59,618 nt of DNA from Paludibacteraceae bacterium (lineage in GTDB: Bacteria > Bacteroidota > Bacteroidia > Bacteroidales > Paludibacteraceae): contig JAKSKV010000017.1 in assembly GCA_024401555.1 (NCBI GenBank), positions 1 through 59,618 of the forward strand, given 5' to 3'. Positions 7,842-17,598 of this stretch are shown here, piece after piece; the first letter of the stretch is position 1; the number at the start of each line of letters is the position of its first letter. Under the pieces are notes generated by a model that worked only from the letters and a program-made list of their open reading frames with translations, did no database searches and had not been told where the DNA came from. Position numbers and translations under genes: made by a program.

Positions 7842-8948
7842 CTACTCATCCCAATCCATCTCGATATCATCCTCATCGATCTCAAACTCTTCCTCATCGT
7901 CGTCGTAGCCGCCGACCTCCATAGGACGATGTGTCATGGTCATGTGGCGATCCACATCCTTGCTCAACTCCTCCCATATCACATCTTTCAACTCAGTCAA
8001 ATGAAAACCGGTAATGGACGAGAAGAAAACGCAAGGAACATCCGTTGGCAACTCCTTGCGAATACCATCCATCAACTCCTCGTCGAGCATATCACACTTG
8101 GAGATACCTAAGATACGCTGTTTTTGAAGCAATTCAGGATTGTATTGCTCCAACTCATTCAATAATATCTCATACTCCTTCATCACATCATCGGTATCGC
8201 CAGGAATCAAGAAAAGGAGGATGGCATTGCGTTCAATATGGCGCAAAAAGCGGAGTCCGATACCCTTTCCTTCAGAGGCGCCCTCAATAATACCCGGAAT
8301 ATCGGCCATGGCGAATGATTTACCGTCACGGTACGCGACAATACCCAAGTTAGGCTCCAACGTCGTGAATGGATAGTTGGCGATTTTAGGCTTGGCCGCC
8401 GATATGGAAGAAAGCAAGGTGGATTTTCCCGCATTGGGGAATCCAACCAAACCCACATCCGCCAAAACCTTCAACTCCAAGATTATATTCTTCTCGATAG
8501 CAGGCTCACCCGGTTGAGCGAAACGAGGCGTCTGGTTGGTAGCCGACTTAAAGTGCCAGTTACCCAATCCGCCACGGCCACCCTTTAGGAGAATCACCTC
8601 TTGTCCATCCTCGGTGACATCACAAAGGAACTCACCATTGTCCGCATCATAGACCACAGTTCCACAAGGCACATCGATGATCTTATCTTCTCCATCTGCA
8701 CCAAAACTACGGCTCGAACTGCCACTGCCGCCATGACCCGCCATAATATGACGTTCAAACTTCAAGTGGATCAAGGTCCAATAGTTCTTATTTCCCCTCA
8801 GGATAATGTGGCCACCACGACCGCCATCTCCGCCATCAGGGCCTCCCTTAGGCGTATATTTCTCACGACGCAAATGGGCAGATCCAGCTCCACCCTTACC
8901 AGAGCGGCAATAGATCTTAACGTAATCGACAAAGTTCGTTTCTGCCAT
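7842..8948 (-). CDS. obgE: GTPase Obg
   Basis: The 368-residue protein has a glycine-rich Obg domain (about 1-158, with '[12 protein letters not shown]') and a Ras-like GTPase domain (about 160-335). The latter holds G1 'GFPNAGKS' at 169-176 and G3 'DIPG' from residue 216. The base-specificity motif reads 'SKCD' rather than NKxD, a variant seen in some Obg proteins. The last 25 residues are almost all acidic, as in other Bacteroidota Obg proteins. It acts in late 50S ribosome assembly and stress signalling. The gene lies 20 bases after corA in the same operon. Confidence 0.96.
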   Translation of the reverse strand: MAETNFVDYVKIYCRSGKGGAGSAHLRREKYTPKGGPDGGDGGRGGHIILRGNKNYWTLIHLKFERHIMAGHGGSGSSSRSFGADGEDKIIDVPCGTVVYDADNGEFLCDVTEDGQEVILLKGGRGGLGNWHFKSATNQTPRFAQPGEPAIEKNIILELKVLADVGLVGFPNAGKSTLLSSISAAKPKIANYPFTTLEPNLGIVAYRDGKSFAMADIPGIIEGASEGKGIGLRFLRHIERNAILLFLIPGDTDDVMKEYEILLNELEQYNPELLQKQRILGISKCDMLDEELMDGIRKELPTDVPCVFFSSITGFHLTELKDVIWEELSKDVDRHMTMTHRPMEVGGYDDDEEEFEIDEDDIEMDWDE

Positions 8949-8968
8949 AACGGTATATTATGATGCTA

Positions 8969-9949
8969 TTACAACCAATTTTTCTTCTTAAACCACACAA
9001 CGACACCCACCGCCACAAGTAACATCATAAACAACGCGAAAGGATAACCCAATCGCCAATGAAGTTCAGGCATGTAGTCAAAGTTCATTCCATACATACT
9101 TGCGATCAATGTCGGCGGCATAAATACGATGGAGATGATGGTAAATATCTTGATGATCTTATTCTGCTCGATGTTAACCAAACCGAGGAAGGTATCCTGC
9201 AAGTAATCCAAACGGTCGAAACCGAATTTGATGTGTTCCACCAAAGAGTTGACGTCCTTGATCACCATGCTCAGACGAGGCTTCAAATCCTCAGGTACCA
9301 AATCACTTCGCAAAATGCTGGAGAGGACGCGGTGTTTATCGACAATGTTCTCCCTAAGGTGCATGACACGCTCCTGCATGTTCTTGATGTCCAAAAGGAC
9401 ATTCTCGTCCACCTTCTTCGCCGTAGTCAAGTTCTGGCTCAAGCCGGTAATCGCCTTCGTGGCGTCCTCGATCATATCCGCGTCATACTCCACACGTGTC
9501 TCCAACAGGGCCACGAAAATATGGTAACCCGTAGGATAGTTCCGGGGGTTGGCGAAGAGTTTCTTCACCGTATCATTGAATGATTTCAGATAATCGTTCT
9601 CACGGACGGAGACCATGATGCCATTCTTCAAGATGAATGACACCGTCTCCTTCTCATAGGTATCCAACAGAAAATTGGCATTGGCCACCAAGGTGTCGTC
9701 CGTCTCAATGAAACGTGAGGACATCTCGATCTCCTCCATCTCCTCCTCCTCTTGGATGTAGATCTTCAAAAATTGCTCCAACTGGCTCTCCGTCTCCGGT
9801 GCCACATGATTCAAGTCGATCCACACGAAATTGTTCAAGGGCACCTCCTTCAGGATGGCGATATCCCTCGCTATTTTTAATCGGCCATTCTCAAAATAGA
9901 ATAGTCTAACCTGCTGCTGTGGTTGTTGTACTTCTTTATTCTCCTCCAT
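8969..9949 (-). CDS. corA: CorA-family magnesium/cobalt transporter
   Basis: This 326-residue protein has the CorA layout: a long cytoplasmic N-terminal domain rich in charged helices, then two C-terminal transmembrane helices. The first ends in the signature 'YGMNF' (GMN at 287-289), and a lysine-rich 'KKKNWL' end follows the second. The pentamer admits Mg2+ or related divalent cations. It lies 18 bases after rsmA. The first residues (about 1-20, rich in Gln and Glu) are poorly conserved, so a slightly later start is possible. Confidence 0.93.
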   Translation of the reverse strand: MEENKEVQQPQQQVRLFYFENGRLKIARDIAILKEVPLNNFVWIDLNHVAPETESQLEQFLKIYIQEEEEMEEIEMSSRFIETDDTLVANANFLLDTYEKETVSFILKNGIMVSVRENDYLKSFNDTVKKLFANPRNYPTGYHIFVALLETRVEYDADMIEDATKAITGLSQNLTTAKKVDENVLLDIKNMQERVMHLRENIVDKHRVLSSILRSDLVPEDLKPRLSMVIKDVNSLVEHIKFGFDRLDYLQDTFLGLVNIEQNKIIKIFTIISIVFMPPTLIASMYGMNFDYMPELHWRLGYPFALFMMLLVAVGVVVWFKKKNWL

Positions 9950-9967
9950 CGTTCTCGACCTCCATCG

Positions 9968-10774
9968 TTATTCACTTTTCACATCAGATTCCTTGGGCAT
10001 CGTTTTTTCGACCAAATTGGTCAAACCGATAAAATCAGGGACACTCAACTGTTCCGGTCGTTTCATAAAGATAGCGTCGGAGAAAATCGGGTTGTCCTTG
10101 CCCAAAAGCGTCTGTAACGAGTTGCGCAACATTTTTCGGCGTTGGTTGAAGGCAGTCTTGACCACACGAACGAACAATTGTTCGTCACAACCCAAACTGC
10201 TCACGCCGTTCCTGCACATACGGATCACCGCAGACTTCACCTTCGGAGGGGGATCGAACACATGCTCATGCACGGTAAATAGGTACTCAATATCATAAAA
10301 GGCCTGCATCAAGACACTCAAGATGCCATAAGCCTTGCAACCAGGTTTGGAAGCCATACGCTCCGCCACCTCCTTTTGGATCATACCAGAACAGACGGGA
10401 ATGCGGTCACGATTGTCCAAAACCTTGAAAAAGATCTGGCTGGAAATATTGTACGGATAGTTGCCGATGACGCAATAATCGCCTTCGGGATAAATCTTAT
10501 TCAAATCCAATTTCAGGAAATCCTCCGCCAAAATGCGGCCATGCAACGCAGGAAAATTTTCATTCAAATATGCGACTGATTCCTTATCCAGTTCCACTAC
10601 TTTGAGGTCAACCAACTCGTTTTCTAACAGATATTGGGTCAACACACCCATACCAGGACCAATCTCCAACACCTTGGTGGGAGTGGTCAACTGTAAACTA
10701 TCTGCGATTGCCCGAGCAATATTCTGATCCTTCAAAAAGTGTTGCCCGAGAGATTTCTTGGGCGTAACTGTCAT
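9968..10774 (-). CDS. rsmA: 16S rRNA (adenine1518-N6/adenine1519-N6)-dimethyltransferase
   Basis: The 268-residue enzyme (KsgA) begins with the conserved 'KKSLGQHFL'. The SAM-binding loop 'EIGPGMG' is at 37-43 and the catalytic 'NYPYNIS' motif at 105-111, followed by 'MIQKEVAERM' and the C-terminal 'FNQRRKMLRNSL'. It dimethylates two adjacent adenines near the 3' end of 16S rRNA during 30S maturation. It is the first gene of the rsmA-corA-obgE-pgeF operon, with a promoter at 10812-10842. Confidence 0.97.
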   Translation of the reverse strand: MTVTPKKSLGQHFLKDQNIARAIADSLQLTTPTKVLEIGPGMGVLTQYLLENELVDLKVVELDKESVAYLNENFPALHGRILAEDFLKLDLNKIYPEGDYCVIGNYPYNISSQIFFKVLDNRDRIPVCSGMIQKEVAERMASKPGCKAYGILSVLMQAFYDIEYLFTVHEHVFDPPPKVKSAVIRMCRNGVSSLGCDEQLFVRVVKTAFNQRRKMLRNSLQTLLGKDNPIFSDAIFMKRPEQLSVPDFIGLTNLVEKTMPKESDVKSE

Positions 10775-10811
10775 AATCCATCTCTTTTATTTTATGATTT
10801 TTTAAGCAGCA

Positions 10812-10842
10812 CAAAAGTATAATTTTTCATCGTTAATCACAA
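10812..10842 (-). promoter_or_regulatory. rsmA: Promoter of rsmA operon
   Basis: On the minus strand TTG (10840-10842) and, 20 bases on, TACTTTTG (10812-10819) match the Bacteroidota consensus. The rsmA start is 37 bases downstream. It is divergent from the plus-strand -7 box at 10861-10868. Confidence 0.7.
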
Positions 10843-10860
10843 TAGCAAATATAATTTTAA

Positions 10861-10868
10861 TAATTTTG
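10861..10868 (+). promoter_or_regulatory. -7 box of the YbhN-TPR operon
   Basis: TAATTTTG is an exact TAnnTTTG match, 19 bases before the start codon at 10888. A matching -33 element is not clear. Confidence 0.6.
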
Positions 10869-10887
10869 CAAAAGAAACAATGGAAAA

Positions 10888-11877
10888 ATGAAAAAAGAGA
10901 CAATCAACACCATCCTGAAAATCTCCTTCTCCTTAGGGTTAGGAATTCTAATATTCTGGTATGTTTACCGCGACGAGAACATGGTTGACCTGATGAATAA
11001 CATCAAACAAGCCAACATGTTTTGGATCATTCTTCCTCTCTTTGTCGCCCTACTGAGCCATTTCCTCAGAGCTGTCCGTTGGAAGATGTTGATCGACCCA
11101 TTGGGGAAAAAAGTGAATATCTGGAACATCTACGGGGCGGTCATGGCAGGCTACTGCATCAACTACCTTGTTCCCCGCGCCGGAGAGATCGCACGTTGCG
11201 GTTTGGTGAAGAAATACGAAGGTGTACCGTTTACGGAGCTGATCGGCACACTGATTGTGGACAGAAGCGTGGACATCATCGTGGAACTCATTTTCATCGC
11301 AATGACCGTTTTGCTGCAGTACAATGAAATCATGGCTTTCGCCAATAACTATCATTTGACAGAGACACTTTATAACCTATTGTTCAACCCTATTTTGTGG
11401 TTGATCCTCGCTGCGCTCGTGGCCATACCGTTTATCTTCAGGAAGAAGATCATGGCCTCATCGTTCTTCGCAAAGGTCAAGGAGTTAGGCTTAAATGTCC
11501 TCAACGGACTCAAATCCGTGCTTAAATTGGAGCACAAAGGATTATTCATCCTCTACTCCTTCCTAATATTCGTTTGCTACTACGTCATGTTCTATCTCTG
11601 CTTCTTCGCATTCGATTTCACAGAGAATTTGAGCATGCTTTGCGGTCTCTCCGCATTCATCATGGGTAGTCTCGGCATCATCGCCCCTGTACAAGGCGGT
11701 TTGGGCGCATGGCACTTTATGGTGATCAACACGCTGATTCTTTATGGTGTCGCCGAATCCGACGCCCAATCATTCGCCCTTTTGGTACATGGATCACAAA
11801 CCATCATGCTCATCAGCGTTGGTGCATTGGCAATGGTGGCGATGTCCATCTTGAACAAAAACAAAAAAGCGGAGTGA
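10888..11877 (+). CDS. YbhN/lysylphosphatidylglycerol synthase transmembrane-domain protein
   Basis: This 329-residue polytopic membrane protein has about eight hydrophobic segments. The family signature is visible as 'FLRAVRWKMLI' near residue 60, 'NYLVPRAGEIARCGLVKKYEGV' near 92-113 and 'GSLGIIAPVQGGLGAWHFM' in the C-terminal half. This is the AglD/YbhN/MprF N-domain flippase-like family; members have been linked to lipid flipping, but the substrate here is unknown. There is no MprF synthase domain. The stop is followed one base later by the ATG of the TPR gene, so the two are translationally coupled. Confidence 0.88.
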   Translation: MKKETINTILKISFSLGLGILIFWYVYRDENMVDLMNNIKQANMFWIILPLFVALLSHFLRAVRWKMLIDPLGKKVNIWNIYGAVMAGYCINYLVPRAGEIARCGLVKKYEGVPFTELIGTLIVDRSVDIIVELIFIAMTVLLQYNEIMAFANNYHLTETLYNLLFNPILWLILAALVAIPFIFRKKIMASSFFAKVKELGLNVLNGLKSVLKLEHKGLFILYSFLIFVCYYVMFYLCFFAFDFTENLSMLCGLSAFIMGSLGIIAPVQGGLGAWHFMVINTLILYGVAESDAQSFALLVHGSQTIMLISVGALAMVAMSILNKNKKAE

Positions 11878-11878
11878 T

Positions 11879-14101
11879 ATGATGACCAACAAAGAGATAG
11901 AGACCATCTACAGGGAGTTGGAGGCACACGTGGTAGGCAAAAGGCTCATGCCAGCCTTTCAGTCGCTCCACACGTTGTTGGAGATCCACCCCACCCTTCC
12001 CCTCGGCGGGCATGGTGATTTGGCCGACAGATGCCGCACGCTGGAGACCACATATCAATATATGTTACAATATGCGTTGTCCGGCACCAAAGACAAAGAA
12101 CAGAACAGAATCTACAACCAATTGCGCATCGACATACTGGAACTAGCCGATTGGGTACGGGAGGGGATTTTCACCAACTATTCGCAGACATTCCTCTACT
12201 CTTATAAGAGGGGTAAATTGAACACGACATTTCCCGCAATAGAAGATATCAAGACGAGACTTTCCGCAGAGAGCATCTCCATTCTCAGAAATAATCTGAA
12301 CGAAAACCGCGAAGCGCTCCGCCAACGGGAGGAATTCAGCAACCAAATCTTCGATCTCTTATGGTTGAACGACAAGCTGACGGATCAACAGTGCCACGAG
12401 ATCACCGACCTCTGCGCCGACGAGGAGCTCTATTGGGCAGACCAATGTTTGATGGTATCCGCCTTGACGCTCAGTTTGATGCGTATCTTCGACGAGCGGA
12501 AATTCATGGTGCTCATCGACACATACGAACTCTCGGCATCCGAGCAGGTGAAACAGCGTGCTATCACAGGTTTCGTCATCTGCGCCTACATCCACAACCT
12601 AAGGCTACCGCTCTACAACAATCTCAAAGAGCGGAGCATCGCTTGGACGGAACGGAGTGAGGTGAGCAGCAACATACAGAACATCTTTCTCCAAGTCATC
12701 AGAAGCAAAGAGACAGAGAAGCTGACGAAACAGATCAACGAGGTGATACTCCCTGAAATGGCTAAGTTGACACCGCTCATCAAGGAGAAACTCAAAATAG
12801 ACGATTGGATCAAATCGGGCAAACCGACCTTGGACGCCAATCCGGAATGGCAAAATATCATCGACAAGAACGGTGGCATTACGGACAAAATCCAGCAATT
12901 CTCGGAGATGCAAATGGAGGGATCAGACGTATTCCTCGGCACCTTCAAAGAGATGAAGAGCTTCTCTTTCTTCAACGACACGGCCAACTGGTTCCGCCCA
13001 TTCGACATCCACTCGCAAACACCATCATTCTTCACCAACGAATTGTCCAATTCGCTCTTTCACAACGTATTGAGCAGTCCTATCTTCTGCAATTCGGACA
13101 AATACTCGATGATGATCAGTTTGGCACACATTCCAGACAACCAAAAGGAGATGCTAACCCAATCCTTCACGGAGGAGGCGGAACAAATCAAGGCAATGGG
13201 CGCCGATATGAACCGAATAGGCGGCGAGATAAAGAGAGAGAACATCAGCAACCAGTACATCCAGGATCTCTACCGATTCTTGAAATTGGGCAGGCACACC
13301 GTGGATTTCATTGATATATTCAATTGGAAACTATATTTCCACAAGACCTACTATGTGGAGTCGTTGCCCGATAAAGCGCAGACGTTACGCACCGTCGGAG
13401 AACTCTACTTTAAAAAAGAGTTCACAGAAGAGGCGAGAATGGTATTCGAGACACTTTTGGAAAAAGATCCCAACAATACGGAACTATTACAAAAGTGTGG
13501 ATTCTGCTGCCAGAAGTTAGGTGACTACGAGACGGCGCTCTCCTATTTCGAGAAGTCCGACACCATCAAGACGGGCAATATTTGGACCATAAAAAAGATT
13601 GCCGCCTGCCACAAGTTATTAGGCCACACAGAGGAGGCGCTTCACTACTTTCGAGAGGCGGAACGCCTTGATCCGGACGATTTGAACACCCAACTCAACA
13701 TTGGCCACGCATTATTAGGAATGGAACGTTACGAAGAGGCGCTCAGCACCTTTTTCAAGATTGAATATCTATCCGAGAGCGACCAAAAGGTTTGGAGACC
13801 CATCGCATGGTGCGCACTCTCCATCGGCAAATTGCCTCAGGCGGAGAAATACGCGTCCAAAATCGCGGAAGGCGAAAGAGACCAACACGACTGGTTAAAC
13901 CTTGGACACATCGAATTCGCTTTAGGCAAAATCCAGGAGGCGGTTCAATGCTATGCGCAATGCATCAAGAAATTGGCAGGTGACACCAAACGTTTTACGG
14001 AGATGATGGAGGAGGATAAACATTTACTACAAAACATGAAAGTAGATGAGGGCCTACTGCCATTGATGATCGACCAAGCCTATATTTCAGCCAAAGATTA
14101 A
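11879..14101 (+). CDS. Large TPR-repeat protein
   Basis: This 740-residue protein has no signal peptide or membrane segment, so it is probably cytoplasmic. Residues 1-490 are helical with no family I recognise. From about 497 to 700 there are roughly five tetratricopeptide repeats, for example 'AQTLRTVGELYFKKEFTEEA', 'LLQKCGFCCQKLGDYETAL' and 'DWLNLGHIEFALGKIQEAV'. TPRs mediate protein-protein contact. Two ATGs stand next to each other (11879 and 11882), so the exact start is open by one codon. The tight coupling to the YbhN-like gene suggests a partner role at the membrane. A terminator follows at 14143-14173. Confidence 0.85.
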   Translation: MMTNKEIETIYRELEAHVVGKRLMPAFQSLHTLLEIHPTLPLGGHGDLADRCRTLETTYQYMLQYALSGTKDKEQNRIYNQLRIDILELADWVREGIFTNYSQTFLYSYKRGKLNTTFPAIEDIKTRLSAESISILRNNLNENREALRQREEFSNQIFDLLWLNDKLTDQQCHEITDLCADEELYWADQCLMVSALTLSLMRIFDERKFMVLIDTYELSASEQVKQRAITGFVICAYIHNLRLPLYNNLKERSIAWTERSEVSSNIQNIFLQVIRSKETEKLTKQINEVILPEMAKLTPLIKEKLKIDDWIKSGKPTLDANPEWQNIIDKNGGITDKIQQFSEMQMEGSDVFLGTFKEMKSFSFFNDTANWFRPFDIHSQTPSFFTNELSNSLFHNVLSSPIFCNSDKYSMMISLAHIPDNQKEMLTQSFTEEAEQIKAMGADMNRIGGEIKRENISNQYIQDLYRFLKLGRHTVDFIDIFNWKLYFHKTYYVESLPDKAQTLRTVGELYFKKEFTEEARMVFETLLEKDPNNTELLQKCGFCCQKLGDYETALSYFEKSDTIKTGNIWTIKKIAACHKLLGHTEEALHYFREAERLDPDDLNTQLNIGHALLGMERYEEALSTFFKIEYLSESDQKVWRPIAWCALSIGKLPQAEKYASKIAEGERDQHDWLNLGHIEFALGKIQEAVQCYAQCIKKLAGDTKRFTEMMEEDKHLLQNMKVDEGLLPLMIDQAYISAKD

Positions 14102-14142
14102 GCGGCGATAACAAACCCGCACGCACGGCATCTCCCCAAATA

Positions 14143-14173
14143 AAAACCCCGCACATCAGATGTACGGGGTTTT
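14143..14173. terminator. Bidirectional terminator
   Basis: A long hairpin (AAAACCCCG paired with CGGGGTTTT, inner ACAT/ATGT) with an A-run on one side and a T-run on the other. It lies between the convergent TPR and esterase/GH43 genes and can end both. The arms are shared with the hairpin at 1968-2007. Confidence 0.85.
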
Positions 14174-14209
14174 CTTATATCGTCCTATGTGACGAGAAAT
14201 CTATCGGAA

Positions 14210-17200
14210 TCACTCCTTTATCATTTTGGTTATCTTTGCGCCATTCGACACAGCATAGACACCTGACGCAAGATCAGAGACGATGACCTCCACAGATTCC
14301 GCATCAGCCACAAATTGCTTCACCACAGCACCGTTCATAGAGACAATCGAGACAAGATCGCCTTCCGACAAACCGCTAACGACAACCATCTCCCTCGCAG
14401 GATTAGGCTCCACCGTCAGCGTGGACGAAGAGATATCGATCGACTCCACATCAGTAGGATCCGCATAGAACATGCTCCATGAATCAAAGCTCAAGTCACC
14501 ACTGAATGTAAAGAACAAATCAGTGGAAGTTGGAAGATCGGAGGCCAACTTACACTCGAACTCCTCGTAAGAGGTGTTAGCCTCAACATTCAAGTAACCT
14601 AGCACCGCACCATTCGCGGAACCCTTGGTGATTCTGATGGCACCTCCACATGGTGCGGAGACGCGAGCCTTGAATCGATTCACACCTTGCGCCTTAACAC
14701 CGCAGACTCCGATCCATGCGCCATCTTTACCCTTGACAGCCATACCAGTAGTTCTACCCACATAATTCACTTCGATACCACTCTGCCAAGCGAAGCACTC
14801 CGCCTGAATGGTCTTGGTCGCATCCACCGGTGTTACTTGGGCCACACCCTTTGTGGTACCGGCTGACACACCATTGATTCTACCCGCAGACTCATCCACG
14901 TCCGCATAATCGACGTGTGAGCAACGATATCCACCCTTCACGCCGATTTGGTTCTGAATCCATTGGCTATGGTAACAGATATACCACTTATCCTTGAACT
15001 TGAAGAATCCATGGTGGTTGTTACCATTATCACCCAACCACTTGGAAGGATTATCGAACACCTTGCGGTCGTACTTGAATCCTGACATTGGACTAGTGGA
15101 GACCATCGTGGAGATCACCGCATTGCTGATGCCAATGTTGTTGCCTCCCGTGTTCCAGTTGGTACAGTATGAGTAAACATAGTTCTTACCAATCTTGTTG
15201 ATACCAGCATCCTCGAAGAGGTATGGAGGGTTCAATGTTGTAGGAGTTCCATCGATGCTGATAAAGTCCTTGCCCAACTTGGCGATACGGGCAGTACCTG
15301 GATCAGCCTGCTTGCCATCAGGCACACCACCACCGAAGTAGAGGTAACCTGTGCCGTCGTCGTCCACCAAGACAGCTGGGTCGAACAACCAAGTCACATT
15401 ACCGCAGTTTGGCGTGGAACGAGTGATCAAACCTTGACCATTCTTCACATCCTCCCATGGTCCGTAAGGAGTGTCCGCTGCCACCACATAGATACCGTTA
15501 CCATTGTTCGCGAAATAGAGGAAGAAACGATCCTTACCATTGATCTTAGCATGGCAAGCGGTTGGCGCCCAAGAGTTGACAGCCTTGGAGATACCGCCAT
15601 TACCAGCCACCTTCATCGGTCCGTGGTCGGTCCAGTTCACAAGGTCTGCGGAAGCGAGACAGACAATCTCGGTAATCTTTCCATATCCATTGCTCTTAAT
15701 GGTTCGACCATCGTTTTCGTACTCGTAAATATCATGAGTCATGTAAATATAGACAGAGTCTCCATAAACCATCGCGCATGGATCCGCGCCATAACGTTGC
15801 GTCATGATTGGGTTGTGGTTGGTGGTAGGCTTCACCTTAGGATTCTCATTACTCAAACGGATGGAGGAGAAGAGAGCAGCCAATTCGGTCTCGTCACGCT
15901 TACCCACTACACAACCATTATCGTCGTATGGCTCGTTGCCGTTAGACTCATACTTCTCGAAGGTCATGTTATCAATATCGAACCAATCGCCCACCACCTT
16001 CAACTGAAGCGTGTGTTGCCCAGCGGAGATCTCGCTGGTACGAGCGACCACTGTGGAGAAACTGGTAAAGCTTCCCGTATTAGGAGCGGAGACAGTACCC
16101 GTCACCGCCTTGCCATCGATCAACAATTGGAAAGAGGCATTCGCATTATCTGTAGCGGCGGAAACTGAAACCTTGTACTTGGAGGTCTCCTGCACATCCA
16201 CGGTATAGTTCAACCACTCATCGGCCTGGTTGTATCCTACAACAAATCCAGAGGCGCCTTTGTAGATATCCACACCATCCTTACGGAACGCCTCACCTCG
16301 GTTCTCGGTATCCTTATCGTTGTAAGAGACGCCTTGTCCGCCGAAATCATACTCCTCAGCCTCAACCTTTCCAGGAATGACGGCAGGAGATCCATTGTAT
16401 GGCGCAACCTCTTCAGGCTCAACTGGAGTGGAACCTCCACCAACGCCTACCTCTCCACATTTTAAAGAGAAACGGCTGATGAACTTCCAAATCTCACGAA
16501 CGGAGTGATACTTATCGTTGGATGGCCAGTGTCCTTTACCATATACCTTGTTCAGACAAACCTCCACACCACATTTACCGTTTTTCCATAAGTAACGGGT
16601 AGCGGCTCCATCCACAACAGACTCTACAGGAGTTGCGTCACAACCATTAGCCTTGGCCCAAGACTCCGCCTGCGCATAAGCGCCTTGTTGGTTTTGGTAC
16701 ATGCCATTGAATGTACCGCTCCATGGTTCATAATGCACCACATCATCCTTATCACCGTTGGTATGGATAATAGGAATTGGCCTTGATGGTTTCGCGGTCT
16801 TGTCACCGATTGGATAACCAGACACTGGGGCGCATGCGGCGATTTGGTCCGCCATATTGTTGGCCACAGCATAGGTAAGCATACCTCCCATGGAGAAGCC
16901 TGACATATAGACACGGTCCAAGTCAATCTTATACTTATTGCTCATCTCCTTGATGATGGCCTTGATAAAGGCGATATCGGCGCCATTGCCGTCCAAGTTC
17001 CAAGTGGATCCATCCGACTGAGGATAAACGACAAGGAATTTTGCGGTGTCAGCCACCTGGTCCCAACGGGACTGTTGTTTCTGGTAAGCGATATCCTGGC
17101 CCATACCGTGGGCGGAAATCACCATCGGTCTGTTCTCCCCCATTCCATTAGGCGCATAGACATCAATGGTACGTTTCTTTCCATTCACATAGATTTCGCT

Positions 17201-17290
17201 TTTCACACCAGGAAGAGTCTGAGCGACAGCCGATACGGAAAGCATCGCGCCAATGGCGGATACAACGATCGATTTGTAAATTGTTCTCAT
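14210..17290 (-). CDS. Secreted CE1-type esterase + CBM6 + GH43 glycosidase with T9SS sorting domain
   Basis: This 1026-residue multidomain enzyme starts at the ATG at 17290, directly before a signal peptide (about 1-23, ending 'SAVAQ'); the longer frame is not plausible. Residues about 27-275 are a CE1/LpqC-like esterase with nucleophile Ser133 in 'GFSMGG', an acidic Asp near 182-183 and His254 in 'GKGHWP'. Residues about 306-447 form a CBM6-like module. Residues about 492-815 are a GH43 five-bladed propeller with the expected base Asp503 ('YGADP'), Asp638 ('FDPAV') and acid Glu693 ('FEDAG'). A second CBM6-like module follows (about 826-942), then a type IX sorting domain (about 950-1026, 'EPNPAREMVVVSG'). 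It likely removes acyl groups and arabinose or xylose side groups from hemicellulose at the cell surface. Confidence 0.9.
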   Translation of the reverse strand: MRTIYKSIVVSAIGAMLSVSAVAQTLPGVKSEIYVNGKKRTIDVYAPNGMGENRPMVISAHGMGQDIAYQKQQSRWDQVADTAKFLVVYPQSDGSTWNLDGNGADIAFIKAIIKEMSNKYKIDLDRVYMSGFSMGGMLTYAVANNMADQIAACAPVSGYPIGDKTAKPSRPIPIIHTNGDKDDVVHYEPWSGTFNGMYQNQQGAYAQAESWAKANGCDATPVESVVDGAATRYLWKNGKCGVEVCLNKVYGKGHWPSNDKYHSVREIWKFISRFSLKCGEVGVGGGSTPVEPEEVAPYNGSPAVIPGKVEAEEYDFGGQGVSYNDKDTENRGEAFRKDGVDIYKGASGFVVGYNQADEWLNYTVDVQETSKYKVSVSAATDNANASFQLLIDGKAVTGTVSAPNTGSFTSFSTVVARTSEISAGQHTLQLKVVGDWFDIDNMTFEKYESNGNEPYDDNGCVVGKRDETELAALFSSIRLSNENPKVKPTTNHNPIMTQRYGADPCAMVYGDSVYIYMTHDIYEYENDGRTIKSNGYGKITEIVCLASADLVNWTDHGPMKVAGNGGISKAVNSWAPTACHAKINGKDRFFLYFANNGNGIYVVAADTPYGPWEDVKNGQGLITRSTPNCGNVTWLFDPAVLVDDDGTGYLYFGGGVPDGKQADPGTARIAKLGKDFISIDGTPTTLNPPYLFEDAGINKIGKNYVYSYCTNWNTGGNNIGISNAVISTMVSTSPMSGFKYDRKVFDNPSKWLGDNGNNHHGFFKFKDKWYICYHSQWIQNQIGVKGGYRCSHVDYADVDESAGRINGVSAGTTKGVAQVTPVDATKTIQAECFAWQSGIEVNYVGRTTGMAVKGKDGAWIGVCGVKAQGVNRFKARVSAPCGGAIRITKGSANGAVLGYLNVEANTSYEEFECKLASDLPTSTDLFFTFSGDLSFDSWSMFYADPTDVESIDISSSTLTVEPNPAREMVVVSGLSEGDLVSIVSMNGAVVKQFVADAESVEVIVSDLASGVYAVSNGAKITKMIKE

Positions 17291-17598
17291 GATATTAATA
17301 AGTATTAGTTTATTATTAATCGTTGACATCCTATTTTCATAGGATAGCCAACACTCCCAATTCATTTTTACGCGACGAAAAAAGTTCTATATTTTCCCCA
17401 CTTTTCAAGTTACAATTTTAGCGCATATTCTGGAAATAGATGAGGAAAAAAATTCCAAACATTAGTGATTTTGTGTCATCATCCGACACAGTAGTCTCTT
17501 AACAGGCTATTTCTAACAAGAAATGCGCGATAATCTGACATTCGGTCAAATCATCACGCACTCAATCTAATATTTAATATCAAGAGGGAAATATCCTC
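17291..17598 (-). promoter_or_regulatory. Upstream region of the esterase/GH43 gene with a TGTGTC dyad
   Basis: This 308-base gene-free stretch holds the control region of the esterase/GH43 gene. A perfect inverted repeat TGTGTC / GACACA lies at 17472-17490, and a second small hairpin (ATCCTAT / ATAGGAT) lies near 17327-17344. Either could be an operator. I see no full TAnnTTTG promoter match. Nothing coding is visible. Confidence 0.4.
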
